This document shows positions 8,938 through 17,541 of a stretch of DNA of 35,618 nt, in pieces; the first letter of the stretch is position 1; each line of letters opens with the position of its first letter. Below the pieces are notes generated by a model. That model did not search any database, had not been told where the DNA came from, and saw only the letters and a program-made list of their open reading frames with translations. The DNA lies in assembly GCA_018335695.1 (NCBI GenBank), contig JAGXRV010000032.1, positions 1-35,618 on the forward strand. The letters run 5' to 3'. Position numbers and translations under genes: made by a program. The DNA is from Clostridium sp. GTDB taxonomy: Bacteria; Bacillota; Dethiobacteria; Dethiobacterales; Dethiobacteraceae.

Positions 8938-9534
8938 ATGGAAATTGAATCGAAAGATGAAGTTACGCGGAGGGATGGTCTGGCAGAAGTAGTTGTTGGC
9001 ATCATCAGCAGTCCGGTTGCGACTATGCGTGAAGTTAGCAAGGAACCGTCTTTGCGGCTTTCTTTCACAGCGTTTATTTTGGTGATGATGGTAGTAAGTA
9101 TGGCTACCGCGCTGACTGATGTTGAATTGACGGCGCAATTAGGCGGCTCGGCAGTCGTCTTTGCCGTGCTGATGCCTTTATCTTTGCTCATTCTTGTTGT
9201 CCAGGCCGGCGTGAGTTTTGGCGCGGCGCGCCTGCTTGGCGCAAGAGGCAGCTTCCACAATCTTCTTTCATTGTTTGCTTTAAGCAATCTGCCCTCGCTT
9301 TTTATGGCTCCTTTGGCGCTGTTGAGGTTTGCACCGGGAATTACCGGCAGTATTCTCCATGGACTGGGGAGTTTTATCCTGTCAATTTGGGTGCTGGTTC
9401 TTGCCGTGATTGCAGTGCGCGAAACATTTCAGGTTACTACCGGGCGAGCGCTGCTTATCTGTTATCTGCCGATTTTGCTGCTGGCAGTTCTTGTGGCGCT
9501 TTTGGCAGGATTAGCTCTCTTATTGTATATATAA
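8938..9534 (+). CDS. Yip1-family integral membrane protein
   Basis: A 198-residue protein with a short charged N-terminus and five hydrophobic segments (about 44-62, 70-100, 112-128, 140-160 and 170-197). The opening pattern, GLAEVVVGIISSPVATMREV then a hydrophobic core, is that of bacterial Yip1-domain proteins (PF04893). Their biochemical role is not known. It lies 58 nt after sppA and 24 nt before the aquaporin, so it is probably cotranscribed. The ribosome site is weak (GAGG). Confidence 0.7.
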   Translation: MEIESKDEVTRRDGLAEVVVGIISSPVATMREVSKEPSLRLSFTAFILVMMVVSMATALTDVELTAQLGGSAVVFAVLMPLSLLILVVQAGVSFGAARLLGARGSFHNLLSLFALSNLPSLFMAPLALLRFAPGITGSILHGLGSFILSIWVLVLAVIAVRETFQVTTGRALLICYLPILLLAVLVALLAGLALLLYI

Positions 9535-9558
9535 CAGCGCGATGTATAGGAGGTAAAG

Positions 9559-10257
9559 ATGGACGTAACTTTTGCAAAAAAACTTGCAGCCGAATGTTTT
9601 GGCACGTTTTGCCTGGTATTTGCCGGCACGGGTGCCATCATTATTAACGATCTCAGCGGCGGCGCCGTTACTCATGCGGGGGTGGCAATAACTTTCGGGC
9701 TGGTTGTGTTCGCGATGATAGTCGCCATTGGTGACATATCCGGCGCGCATCTGAACCCTGCAGTTACTCTCGGCTTTTTTTTAGCGGGTCGCTTCCCAGG
9801 CAAGGCAGTTATCCCATATATTGTCAGTCAATGCTTTGGGGCGATTTTGGCAAGCGGCACTCTTTTTGCGTTGTTCCCAAACCATCGCACCCTTGGCAGT
9901 ACGATCCCGGCAGGCTCTGCTTTTCAGTCCTTAATACTTGAAATCCTGCTGACATTTATCCTTGTTTATGTGATTCTAAACGTGACGGCGTCAGGTAAGG
10001 AAAAAGGAATCACAGTCGGCATAATTGTTGGTGCGGTGATTGCGCTCTCAGCTTTATTTGCCGGACCTGTTTCCGGTGCGTCAATGAACCCGGCGCGCTC
10101 GCTGGCACCTGCGCTGTTTTCGCGGCAACTGGATCATATCTGGGTTTATCTGACCGGCCCGTTTCTTGGCGCGGTTTTTAGCGTTCCGCTTTGTCGTCTC
10201 ATTCGAAAGTCAGGTTGTTGCAGAACACCTTTGCGGGGGGTAGGTTATAATGAATAG
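9559..10257 (+). CDS. Aquaporin/glycerol-channel (MIP) family protein
   Basis: A 232-residue, six-helix channel with both signature loops: GAHLNPAVTLG and GASMNPARSLAPAL. By hand alignment to AqpZ and GlpF, the selectivity filter reads Phe (in TFGL), Ala, Ala and Arg (of NPAR). AqpZ has Phe/His/Thr/Arg, so the filter here is wider and less polar than in a strict water channel. The downstream ArsC-like gene overlaps it by 8 nt. That matches the aqpS-arsC arrangement of Sinorhizobium, where the channel lets arsenite leave the cell. An arsenite, glycerol or other small-solute role is inferred, not shown. AGGAGGT ends 4 nt before the ATG. Confidence 0.88.
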   Translation: MDVTFAKKLAAECFGTFCLVFAGTGAIIINDLSGGAVTHAGVAITFGLVVFAMIVAIGDISGAHLNPAVTLGFFLAGRFPGKAVIPYIVSQCFGAILASGTLFALFPNHRTLGSTIPAGSAFQSLILEILLTFILVYVILNVTASGKEKGITVGIIVGAVIALSALFAGPVSGASMNPARSLAPALFSRQLDHIWVYLTGPFLGAVFSVPLCRLIRKSGCCRTPLRGVGYNE

Positions 10258-10666
10258 CACGGTAAAACGTCTCTTGTTTGTTTGTGTGGAGAACTCGAAC
10301 CGCAGCCAGATGGCTGAAGCGTTTGCGCGTCTTCACGGGGGAGTAGAAGTGGAAGCTTACAGTGCCGGCTCGCGCCCGGGGGGAAAGGTTAATCCGCAGG
10401 CTGTGGAAATGATGCTCGAGCTGGGATATGACATGAGCAAACATTTTTCTAAATCGCTTGCCGAAATTCCGGATGTGGAATACGACTTTGTGGCGACAAT
10501 GGGTTGCGGCGATGCATGTCCGACGGTGCGTGGCAAATGGCGGGAAGACTGGAGCATTCCAGACCCTAAAGAACTTGCTCCGGCTGAGTTTCGGCAGGTA
10601 CGCGCTTTGATTGAAAGCAATGTAAGAACAGTTTTGAGTAAACTGCTTTGCAGAACTGAAGACTAG
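10250..10666 (+). CDS. ArsC-like arsenate reductase / low-molecular-weight phosphatase family
   Basis: A 138-residue cytosolic protein of the LMW protein-tyrosine phosphatase fold. The P-loop CVENSNR (Cys12-Arg18) fits CX5R, followed by SQMAEA as in thioredoxin-coupled ArsC enzymes. Two further cysteines, Cys86 and Cys90 in MGCGDACP, can serve as the redox relay. Staphylococcal ArsC spaces its pair by seven residues, here by four, so this is a related subfamily. The general-acid Asp lies in SIPDPKE. Its start overlaps the aquaporin gene, so the two are translationally linked. The product would reduce arsenate to arsenite, which the channel could release. A phosphatase role cannot be excluded. 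No arsR or arsB is present. Confidence 0.82.
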   Translation: MNSTVKRLLFVCVENSNRSQMAEAFARLHGGVEVEAYSAGSRPGGKVNPQAVEMMLELGYDMSKHFSKSLAEIPDVEYDFVATMGCGDACPTVRGKWREDWSIPDPKELAPAEFRQVRALIESNVRTVLSKLLCRTED

Positions 10667-10671
10667 TTTGA

Positions 10672-11589
10672 CTATTTGTCTATAAAGTAGCGCATAATTT
10701 CTTTTGCCAGTTTGGCGGTTGTTTCATCGCCTGCAGAACGTGATACGCCGGCGCCATCGTTGCCCACAACGAAAATTGTGAGAGCGATGGGCTTTCTGTT
10801 GGGGAAAAATACTAAAGCCGAATCTCCCACGACAGAGCTTAGGGTGCCGGCTTTGTTGGCAACGATGGTGTCCGCGGGCGGATATTTACCGATGCGGCTC
10901 TTGTTGGTGGACTTTTTCATTAACTCAATGGCGAGCAGGTATCCCTCGTCAGCAGTAAACTCCTGCGAATAGAGTGCGATTAATACTTGATTCATGTCAT
11001 TTGCTGTACTATGTGTGTTTCCCGGTATTCTTTGGTAAATTTTCCGGACAATGTTGGTATCCAGTAGTCCGTAACGCTTAGCTTGCTGATTTAGATGCTC
11101 TTTTCCTAAGTCGGCAATAAACAGGTTTGTAGCCACATTGTCGCTGATACTAATCATCAGCTCAAGCAGTTCTCCCCAAGTATACGACGTCCCCGGTTTT
11201 GCTTGCTGCAATCTGCCGGAGCCCCCTATTCTTGAGCCGGGGCTGCCATATTTATCATTATTTGTGAGGATATGGACATCCGACAAGTTTCTTGTGCCTT
11301 TTTTCACTTCTTCGAGATACGCCAGCATATAAAATGTTTTAATTACGCTGGCGGGATGCAGCCGCTGTGTACCGTTGTAAGAAAAGTTTTTCTCTGTCTC
11401 AAAGTCGTGAATACTAACAAGCAGCGTAGTATTTGGCGGCAAAGTTACTCCTTGAATAATCGCCTGGATTTCTTTTTGTTGTGCAGAACTCATTTCTGCA
11501 GCTGACTTTGTCGGTAGCACGGGGAAATCTCCAAATTCAAGCAGCAAAAGCCAAAAACTAAGTAGCAGCATAATACGATATTTTCGCAA
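10672..11589 (-). CDS. Secreted serine hydrolase of the class A beta-lactamase fold
   Basis: A 305-residue exported protein with a signal segment at about 7-20. Active-site motifs in order are Ser81-Val-Ile-Lys84, Ser149-Asp-Asn and Lys246-Ala-Gly, the last a KTG variant. The Glu of class A enzymes (Glu166) is not evident; the region reads TANDMN. It is therefore more likely a cell-wall or penicillin-binding-like hydrolase than a working beta-lactamase. I chose TTG at 11589 because AGAGGTG sits at good spacing just upstream. An in-frame ATG at 11664 would add 25 basic residues without a ribosome site. The gene is convergent with arsC, only 5 nt away, and divergent from the sensor kinase gene. 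Confidence 0.75.
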   Translation of the reverse strand: MRKYRIMLLLSFWLLLLEFGDFPVLPTKSAAEMSSAQQKEIQAIIQGVTLPPNTTLLVSIHDFETEKNFSYNGTQRLHPASVIKTFYMLAYLEEVKKGTRNLSDVHILTNNDKYGSPGSRIGGSGRLQQAKPGTSYTWGELLELMISISDNVATNLFIADLGKEHLNQQAKRYGLLDTNIVRKIYQRIPGNTHSTANDMNQVLIALYSQEFTADEGYLLAIELMKKSTNKSRIGKYPPADTIVANKAGTLSSVVGDSALVFFPNRKPIALTIFVVGNDGAGVSRSAGDETTAKLAKEIMRYFIDK

Positions 11590-11734
11590 AGAAACACCTC
11601 TTTTTTTTCTGATTGCGATGCAGGAGGCTAAAAAAAGGACTTTCGTCATTTTTGTCGAAATCAAGTACCGGTATGTAGTTTAAATTTAACATAATTGGCT
11701 AAAGCTGGCTACTTTATCTTTGGAGTTGATTTAA

Positions 11735-14428
11735 TTGGAGAGAAGCTCTGCTTTGCTAAGGACTTTTTTTGCTCTGTTTTTGCCGTTTTTGCTGATTTTT
11801 GCTTCCTTTTGTTTGGGAATTTATTACTTGTTTGCCGGAGCGATACGCGAAAGGATTATTTCGGCTAATTTAACTTTGCTTTCTTCAGTGTCGGGTGAGC
11901 TTGACCGCACTATTGATGAGCTGATTACATACACTCAGAATACCTTTTCAGAACCGGCCCTGCTTTCTGCTGTCGCAGCAGGCGACGCGGTCTTGCTGCG
12001 CGAGAGGCTGCGGCCTTTTGTGCAAAATAGGCAAATAATTAATCGGGTTTCTGTCACGACGCCGGAGGCGATACTGGTAGCCGACTATCCGGAAGAACCA
12101 TTGCTTGCAGGAGCCGATTTTTCTCAGCGTGACTGGTACAGGGGCGTATCGAGGGATTGGCAGCCTTATCTTTCCGAGATTTTTTTACGGGCTGCGGAAC
12201 CGAAAAGATATGTTGTTTCTCTGGCCGTCCCGATTAAAGAAGGCAATAACGTTCTGGGTGTGGTTGTGATTCAATTAGTGTTGGCAGATTTGTTTGCACC
12301 TTTGCATTTTCCGTTAGGAAACGGCTATATTTATGCGGTGGACAAGCATGGAAATCTTGTTTTTCATCCGCACTTAGATATTGACGGCATTATTAGTTAT
12401 CGGATGGATCCGGCTGTCCAGCATTTTTTGCTGGACAGAGCCGGATCAGGAAGTGACATTTTTTTTGATCCAATAAATAATGAAGAAAGATTGTCTTCCT
12501 GGATGGGAAGCGGAGGAGGGCAATTGGGGTTGATTGCCCAGGAGCCGACAAGGACTGCCTTTGCTCCTGTAGATAGGATGCTCTATATCTTGCTCATCGC
12601 CGGCGCGTTAATCCTGGCATTTATCATTCTGATTATTTATCGCCAATCTGTCATGATAGAGAAAGAGCGTGCTTTAAACGAACGCTTAAAACGGAAAACG
12701 ACTCTTGAAGAAGGATTTCGTGAAGTTCTGCTATTTTTGAACCAACCGTTTAGCAACCAAGAAATGTTTGCGACAAAGCTATTAGCTTTACTGACAGATA
12801 TCAGCGGAGCCTGGGGGGGAATTTTATATCTTTACGCCGATGGCACGCTGCGCTCCTTTGCAAAGAAGGCGGTGAAAGGTGAACCGCCGGCCTTTCAACT
12901 GAATGAAGGTATTCCCGGCATGGCGCTGGCTGAAAAGAGAACAGTTCGCTCGCAGCAGCAGGAATGCACCGCCAGGCAAAAGTTGGTTTCCGGTTTCGGA
13001 GAATTTTCACCTTGGGAAATAGTCGCTATCCCGCTGTTTAAAGACGGTATGGAGCTTGGTGTGATGGAACTGGCTTATCAGCAGGCTCTGCCGGAGGACA
13101 TGTTGCGTTCCTTAGAGCATGCTTTAGATAAGGTTGCAGATGTACTTGCCGCGCAAAAGACAAGAGCGCTGCTGGAAGAACAGCGCAGTTTAAGACAAAT
13201 AATGATGGATACCGTCCTTGACTTGATCTTTTATAAGGACGCTGCCGGAACGTATCTAATGGTAAACAAAGCTTTTGCCGATTTTCTAAATAAGTCTCAG
13301 GATGAAATTATAGGCCTGACAGATACTGCTCTTTTCCCTGCCTGGGAGGCTAACCGGGATAGGGAGGATGATCAAACTGTAATTAAAGAAAGAAAAATGA
13401 TTGTCGTTAATGACCAGATTGTTACCGGAGCAAACGAGCGCCAGCTTCTTGCAATGACCGTAAAAACTCCCGTTTTCAATGACCAAGGTCAGGTTGCCGG
13501 TTTAGTTGGTGTTGCCAGAGATGTGAGCAAGTTAAAAGAAGCAGAGCAGCAATTATTGCAACAAAACGAAGAATTGCAGCAGCAATCCGAGGAATTGCAA
13601 CTGCAGAAAGAAGAACTTCATGCCCAACAAAGCGAGCTCCACTTTCTTCTTTCACATCTTGAGGAAGCCAATCAAGCTAAAGGCCGTTTTCTTGCCAGGA
13701 TTAGCCATGAGCTGCGCACACCTCTTAGTTCTATTATCGGCTTTTCTGAAGTGCTGCTTGATTCCTTGACTGACCCGTTAACAGCAAAACAAAAGGAGTA
13801 TGTTGGTAATATTGCTGCCGGCGGGCATCACTTGTTGGCTTTAAGCAACAGTATATTAGATTTGGCAAAGATTGAAGCTGGCAAAATAGAGCTTGAACCA
13901 GAACTTTTAGAACCGGACGCGCTAGTCAGGCAAGCGCTGAGTATCGTTAGTGAAACAGCCGATAAAAAGCGCATTGCCATAAACTTGCACATCTCGGAAT
14001 CATTGCCGCATTGCGTTTTGGCAGATCCTCTTAAATTTAAGCAGATTTTGATTAATTTGCTCACAAATGCGCTTAAGTTTACGCCTTCAGGGGGTAAGGT
14101 TGATGTTACTTTGGAGAAAAGGAACGATTCCGGCGGCAAAATACCGGTTCAGGGCGAATATTTACAGGTAGCGATTGCAGATACAGGCATTGGGATTTCT
14201 CTGGCCGATAGGGAAAATTTGTTTAAAGAATTTACACAGTTAGCATCGGCGCAAGGGAGGCAACAACAGGGAGCCGGTCTTGGTTTGGCGCTCTCTAAGT
14301 ATATGGTGGAGCTGCATGGCGGAAATATTTGGCTGGATAGCAAAGAAGGGGAAGGAACAACCTTTTATTTCACAATTCCTGTTGGGCAGTCTAGCATCTG
14401 GGAGTTAGAAAATCAAGAGGCTAATTGA
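11735..14428 (+). CDS. Membrane sensor histidine kinase (dCache-GAF-PAS-HisKA-HATPase)
   Basis: A 897-residue transmembrane kinase. Order of parts: TM1 (about 10-33); an extracytoplasmic dCache-like sensor (about 40-280); TM2 (about 282-304); a GAF domain (about 330-470); a PAS domain (about 485-600); a Gln/Glu-rich coiled coil (about 600-645); HisKA with the phospho-accepting His658 in ISHELRTPLSS; and HATPase_c with N box NLLTNALKF, G1 DTGIGIS and G2 GAGLGLALSKY. There is no receiver domain, so phosphate most likely passes to the response regulator encoded 30 nt downstream. The start is a TTG at 11735 with GGAG about 10 nt upstream. The stimulus is unknown, but the Cache domain suggests a small extracellular ligand. 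Confidence 0.92.
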   Translation: MERSSALLRTFFALFLPFLLIFASFCLGIYYLFAGAIRERIISANLTLLSSVSGELDRTIDELITYTQNTFSEPALLSAVAAGDAVLLRERLRPFVQNRQIINRVSVTTPEAILVADYPEEPLLAGADFSQRDWYRGVSRDWQPYLSEIFLRAAEPKRYVVSLAVPIKEGNNVLGVVVIQLVLADLFAPLHFPLGNGYIYAVDKHGNLVFHPHLDIDGIISYRMDPAVQHFLLDRAGSGSDIFFDPINNEERLSSWMGSGGGQLGLIAQEPTRTAFAPVDRMLYILLIAGALILAFIILIIYRQSVMIEKERALNERLKRKTTLEEGFREVLLFLNQPFSNQEMFATKLLALLTDISGAWGGILYLYADGTLRSFAKKAVKGEPPAFQLNEGIPGMALAEKRTVRSQQQECTARQKLVSGFGEFSPWEIVAIPLFKDGMELGVMELAYQQALPEDMLRSLEHALDKVADVLAAQKTRALLEEQRSLRQIMMDTVLDLIFYKDAAGTYLMVNKAFADFLNKSQDEIIGLTDTALFPAWEANRDREDDQTVIKERKMIVVNDQIVTGANERQLLAMTVKTPVFNDQGQVAGLVGVARDVSKLKEAEQQLLQQNEELQQQSEELQLQKEELHAQQSELHFLLSHLEEANQAKGRFLARISHELRTPLSSIIGFSEVLLDSLTDPLTAKQKEYVGNIAAGGHHLLALSNSILDLAKIEAGKIELEPELLEPDALVRQALSIVSETADKKRIAINLHISESLPHCVLADPLKFKQILINLLTNALKFTPSGGKVDVTLEKRNDSGGKIPVQGEYLQVAIADTGIGISLADRENLFKEFTQLASAQGRQQQGAGLGLALSKYMVELHGGNIWLDSKEGEGTTFYFTIPVGQSSIWELENQEAN

Positions 14429-14458
14429 CGGGCGATTAACCTGTTTGGGGGTGGAACT

Positions 14459-15958
14459 ATGCAGGTAAAAGGAAAATCTATTTTAGTTGTAGATGATGAG
14501 GAGAGAAATCTATTATTGTTGCAAGCTCATCTGGAGCCCCGCGGCTACAACGTGATCATGACTCAGAGCGGCCAGGGGGCTCTGGAAATATTGTCGCAAA
14601 CCGAAATTGATCTTGCTCTGCTTGATGTGATGATGCCGGCGATGGACGGCTACCAGTTGTGCCAAGCCATGAAAACATCTGTAAAGACTGAAAATATTCC
14701 GGTAATTTTTATTTCCGCGCTGCAGGATAAAGAGGAAAGGATCAAAGGGATTGAAGCCGGTGCCGACGATTTTATTAATAAGCCTTTCTCAGGCAAAGAA
14801 GTGCTGGCTCGTGTGCAGGCATTGCTGAAAGCCAAAGCTGTCTCTGACCGTTTTCGTTCCGCCACAGAACAATTGGTGCAGTTAACCCATTCAGCGGAAC
14901 AGGCAATAAAAAACTTGGATTCCTCGATTGTGGGTACCGGAGAAATCATGGAAATTCTCTCCGCAAAAATTTTAACTCCTGTTTGCAATGCTTCCGTGAT
15001 TCCTAAAGGGATTTTATACTTCGATATGTTGGAACAGCATGTTTTGATTATCACCAATGGACAGCGTCTGCAATACATAGAAAATAAGGATGTGCGCAGT
15101 TTTTTAAGCCGATTGGCCAACCAGGGGGCAAATTATTGGACTGCGACAGGCCTTGTCGCATTGAAATTGGTGGGTTATCAATTCCTGCGGCAGGCCGGAA
15201 TTGCCTTAAAAGATCTGGTTATCGTTAAAAGCGGTAATATTATTATTGCTTCCTGGGACTACAGCGGTTCAGTATCTGAAATGGAGCTTAATGTTTTGCG
15301 CCATCTGGCTGTGGAGGCTAATCTGATAAACTCGGTGTCCCGGCAGACAGTTGAGGTAGAAGGGGCGTTTCTTTATCTAACAGGTATCTTGGCCAGAACG
15401 GCGGAGGCATACGACACTGAGACCGGAGCTCATCTGTCCCGTCTAAATAAATACAGCAGGGTTATGGCGGAGGCATTACAGTTGTCGGAAAAGTTCTGCA
15501 AGATAATTGAGTATTCAGCTCAGATGCATGATGTGGGAAAGGTTCATATTCATCCGGATATCTTGCAAAAACCCGGCACGTTATCTGCGGAGGAATTCGA
15601 TCTGGTTAAAAAGCATCCCATTTTTGGCGCGAAAATTATCGGTGAGTCTCCCCGTTTATCCATGAGCAGGCGGATTGCCCTGAGCCACCATGAGCGCTGG
15701 GATGGCAGCGGGTATCCCTTCGGATTAAAAGGGGAACAGATTCCTCTTGAAGGCCGGATTATTAACATTCTTGATCAATATGACGCCCTACGCAGCCGTC
15801 GTCCTTATAAGCCAGCATTTAGCCATGATGATGCCTGTCGAATTATCACGGTTGGAGACGGCAGAACATTGCCCCAGCACTTTGATCCGCGGATACTGAG
15901 AGCATTCAAGAGTGAAAGCAACAGGTTCAAGGAAATTTATGATGAAACTTGTGAATAA
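14459..15958 (+). CDS. Response regulator with HD-GYP (c-di-GMP phosphodiesterase) domain
   Basis: A 499-residue cytosolic output protein. The N-terminal receiver domain has an acidic pocket (VVDDEE), the phosphorylated Asp56 in LLDVMMP and the conserved Lys108 in INKPF. A middle region (about 125-300) of unrecognised fold follows. The C-terminal HD-GYP domain has His357-Asp358 in [16 protein letters not shown] and Gly-Tyr-Pro at 418-420. Enzymes of this type hydrolyse cyclic di-GMP to GMP or pGpG. It is cotranscribed with the sensor kinase, which presumably phosphorylates Asp56. A PilZ-type c-di-GMP receptor is encoded 2.4 kb downstream. A strong terminator follows. Confidence 0.93.
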   Translation: MQVKGKSILVVDDEERNLLLLQAHLEPRGYNVIMTQSGQGALEILSQTEIDLALLDVMMPAMDGYQLCQAMKTSVKTENIPVIFISALQDKEERIKGIEAGADDFINKPFSGKEVLARVQALLKAKAVSDRFRSATEQLVQLTHSAEQAIKNLDSSIVGTGEIMEILSAKILTPVCNASVIPKGILYFDMLEQHVLIITNGQRLQYIENKDVRSFLSRLANQGANYWTATGLVALKLVGYQFLRQAGIALKDLVIVKSGNIIIASWDYSGSVSEMELNVLRHLAVEANLINSVSRQTVEVEGAFLYLTGILARTAEAYDTETGAHLSRLNKYSRVMAEALQLSEKFCKIIEYSAQMHDVGKVHIHPDILQKPGTLSAEEFDLVKKHPIFGAKIIGESPRLSMSRRIALSHHERWDGSGYPFGLKGEQIPLEGRIINILDQYDALRSRRPYKPAFSHDDACRIITVGDGRTLPQHFDPRILRAFKSESNRFKEIYDETCE

Positions 15959-15980
15959 GTTAATAAGGTGAATTTTAGCG

Positions 15981-16018
15981 GCGGGAGTTGGCAGAAGCCA
16001 ATTCCCGCTATACTTTTT
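15981..16018 (+). terminator. Terminator of the kinase/HD-GYP operon
   Basis: GCGGGAGTTGGC (15981-15992) pairs with GCCAATTCCCGC (15997-16008), all 12 positions with one G-U, around an AGAA loop. A T-rich tail follows after a few bases. Confidence 0.85.
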
Positions 16019-16062
16019 TCAGCACAATTTCCCATCTCCTCCTAATAGTATAGAATATGAAG

Positions 16063-16080
16063 GTAAGTTAACATATTGTT
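16063..16080. promoter_or_regulatory. Inverted repeat upstream of the cortex hydrolase, candidate operator
   Basis: GTTAACA-TAT-TGTTAAAC reads as a near-perfect palindrome (6 of 7 arm positions). It lies in the A+T-rich gap between the terminator and the hydrolase gene. No clear sigma factor could be assigned. Confidence 0.3.
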
Positions 16081-16204
16081 AAACTTTTTTAACAGTTGTA
16101 GCGAGGGGGGGCGTCTGCGGGTTTGCGGCTAAAGCTCTCGCCGGCTATAATTAGAGATAGTTAACATAACATTTCAAAATGAGGAAGCGAAAGGGGTGTA
16201 TTGC

Positions 16205-17035
16205 ATGAAGAAGAATGTAACCATAATTTTAACCTTTGTTTTAGTGTTTTTGCTGGCCGGACAAGCTTTTGCTGCAACGCATGTTGTGCAGAGGGGGGAG
16301 ACCTTATGGCAAATTTCCCGGAGGTACGGGATTTCTTTGGCCAGTTTAGCGCTGGCTAACCAGATTTCCAATAAGAGCCGTATCTTGATAGGACAGCATC
16401 TTGTTATTCCGGGACAGTCTGATTTCGAATCGGCGTCGCCGGTTAGAATTCAAGCGGATGCTCGGCAAACCGTACATACTGTGCGGGCCGGTGAAACTCT
16501 GTGGAGGATTGCGTTAAATTATAATACTACTGTGGCAGCAATTGCCGCTGAAAACAGCATAGCTAATGCGAGTATGATAATTGTGGGGCAGCGGTTGGTG
16601 ATTCCTGCAGGAGCAGGCGATGCGACACCGACAGCGGAGCCGTTAGCTTCCCGAGCAGGCAGGAATTTTTCTGCTGCGGAACTCGACCTCTTTGCCCGTT
16701 TAGTTCATGCGGAAGCAGCCGGAGAATCTTTTGAGGGACAGGTAGCAGTCGCCGCCAGCGTCTTAAACCGTGTGGATAGTCCACTCTTTCCAAATACTTT
16801 ATCGGCAGTAATCTTCCAGGTAGTAAATGGATTCTATCAATATAGCCCGGTGCTTGACGGTCGCATTAACCTTCCGGCAAACGATAGTGCCCGCAGAGCA
16901 GTTCAGGAGGCTATTAACGGCAGAGACCCTTCCCTTGGCGCCACCGGTTTCTTTAATCCGGCCAAAACCTCAAATCAATGGGTTCGTCAGCAGCAAGTGT
17001 CGGTCGTCATTGGAAATCACGTATTCTTCCTTTAA
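16205..17035 (+). CDS. LysM-type cell wall hydrolase, SleB/CwlJ family (spore cortex-lytic)
   Basis: A 276-residue secreted enzyme. The signal peptide covers about 1-24 (ends AGQAFA). Two LysM peptidoglycan-binding repeats follow: VQRGETLWQISRRYGIS... and VRAGETLWRIALNYNTT.... The C-terminal catalytic domain is of the Hydrolase_2/SleB type, with LFARLVHAEAAGE, the predicted catalytic Glu region, and AASVLNRVDSPLFPNTLSAV. Such lytic transglycosylases degrade spore cortex or wall during germination or remodelling. I choose the ATG at 16205, since AAGGGG sits 8 nt upstream; the in-frame GTG at 16196 overlaps that site. Its presence supports a spore-forming host. The gene is monocistronic, with terminators on both sides. 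Confidence 0.9.
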   Translation: MKKNVTIILTFVLVFLLAGQAFAATHVVQRGETLWQISRRYGISLASLALANQISNKSRILIGQHLVIPGQSDFESASPVRIQADARQTVHTVRAGETLWRIALNYNTTVAAIAAENSIANASMIIVGQRLVIPAGAGDATPTAEPLASRAGRNFSAAELDLFARLVHAEAAGESFEGQVAVAASVLNRVDSPLFPNTLSAVIFQVVNGFYQYSPVLDGRINLPANDSARRAVQEAINGRDPSLGATGFFNPAKTSNQWVRQQQVSVVIGNHVFFL

Positions 17036-17110
17036 TGGAAACAGAAAAAATGCGGCCTGACTCAGGTCGGTTTTCATAAATAAAAAGAATAGGATAAGCA
17101 AGCAAAATGG

Positions 17111-17144
17111 TGTCTCAAAGTTTATATTTGAGGCATCTCTTTTT
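17111..17144 (+). terminator. Terminator after the cortex hydrolase
   Basis: TGTCTCAAA (17111-17119) pairs with TTTGAGGCA (17127-17135), nine pairs with one G-U, around a 7-nt loop. A run of Ts follows. Confidence 0.7.
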
Positions 17145-17210
17145 TTGCGGTTTTCTTTTATGATGATGCAGCATTGCCCGGCTGCTTTGCTCACACATCT
17201 TCATAACAGA

Positions 17211-17280
17211 TAAGGCTGCGGTTATCACTGCGAACAAAATTCCCCTCCCTTGGAGGGGTGGTGCGTAGCACAGGGGTGGT
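17211..17280 (+). repeat. Dispersed repeat family B, copy 1
   Basis: It runs from AGGCTGCGGTTATCACTGCG through TTCCCCTCCCTTGGAGGGG to GTGCGTAGCAC and GGGGTGGT. It is nearly identical to 17353-17420 and to the reverse of 19105-19193. The CCCCTCC/GGAGGGG core can fold as a hairpin. The 483-bp gap between the cortex hydrolase and the methyltransferase holds only this, its second copy and the terminator. Confidence 0.8.
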
Positions 17281-17330
17281 ATTTACGAGAAACGCTCGCT
17301 TCCGCATTCTGGGCAAGGCTCTAGTCTACA

Positions 17331-17420
17331 GATCCCTTAGGGGCGTAATGAGAGGCTGCGGTTGTCACTGCGACCAAAATTCCCCTCCCTTGGAGGGGTG
17401 GTGCGTAGCACCGGGGTGGT
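17331..17420 (+). repeat. Dispersed repeat family B, copy 2
   Basis: A longer copy starting GATCCCTTAGGGG, then TAATGAGAGGCTGCGG and the same GC-rich hairpin core ending GGGGTGGT. Its 5' part (GATCCCT-AGGGG) also occurs at the island boundaries near 19195 and 21040. Confidence 0.8.
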
Positions 17421-17478
17421 AGGTGGGTTCATGAGTAAAGAAAATTTTGCTTTTAATCCAGGTAAAGCTGGAGGAAAA

Positions 17479-17541
17479 ATGCGAAGTTATGCAGAAGTGT
17501 TTTTAGAGGTGGATAAAGGTGGAAGTAAGCTTACTGTTTGA
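17479..17541 (+). CDS. Short upstream reading frame overlapping the methyltransferase start
   Basis: A 20-codon frame (MRSYAEVFLEVDKGGSKLTV) with an excellent ribosome site (GGAGG about 5 nt before ATG 17479). It overlaps the methyltransferase start at 17519 by 23 nt in another frame. It could be a leader that couples translation to the next gene, or the remains of a frameshifted N-terminus. No homologue is recognised. Confidence 0.35.
   Translation: MRSYAEVFLEVDKGGSKLTV

Noticed and set aside
10250-10666. Calling the ArsC-like gene a proven arsenate reductase with symbol arsC
   Set aside because: The P-loop and cysteines fit, but relay spacing differs from the characterised enzyme and no arsR/arsB lies nearby, so no symbol is given.
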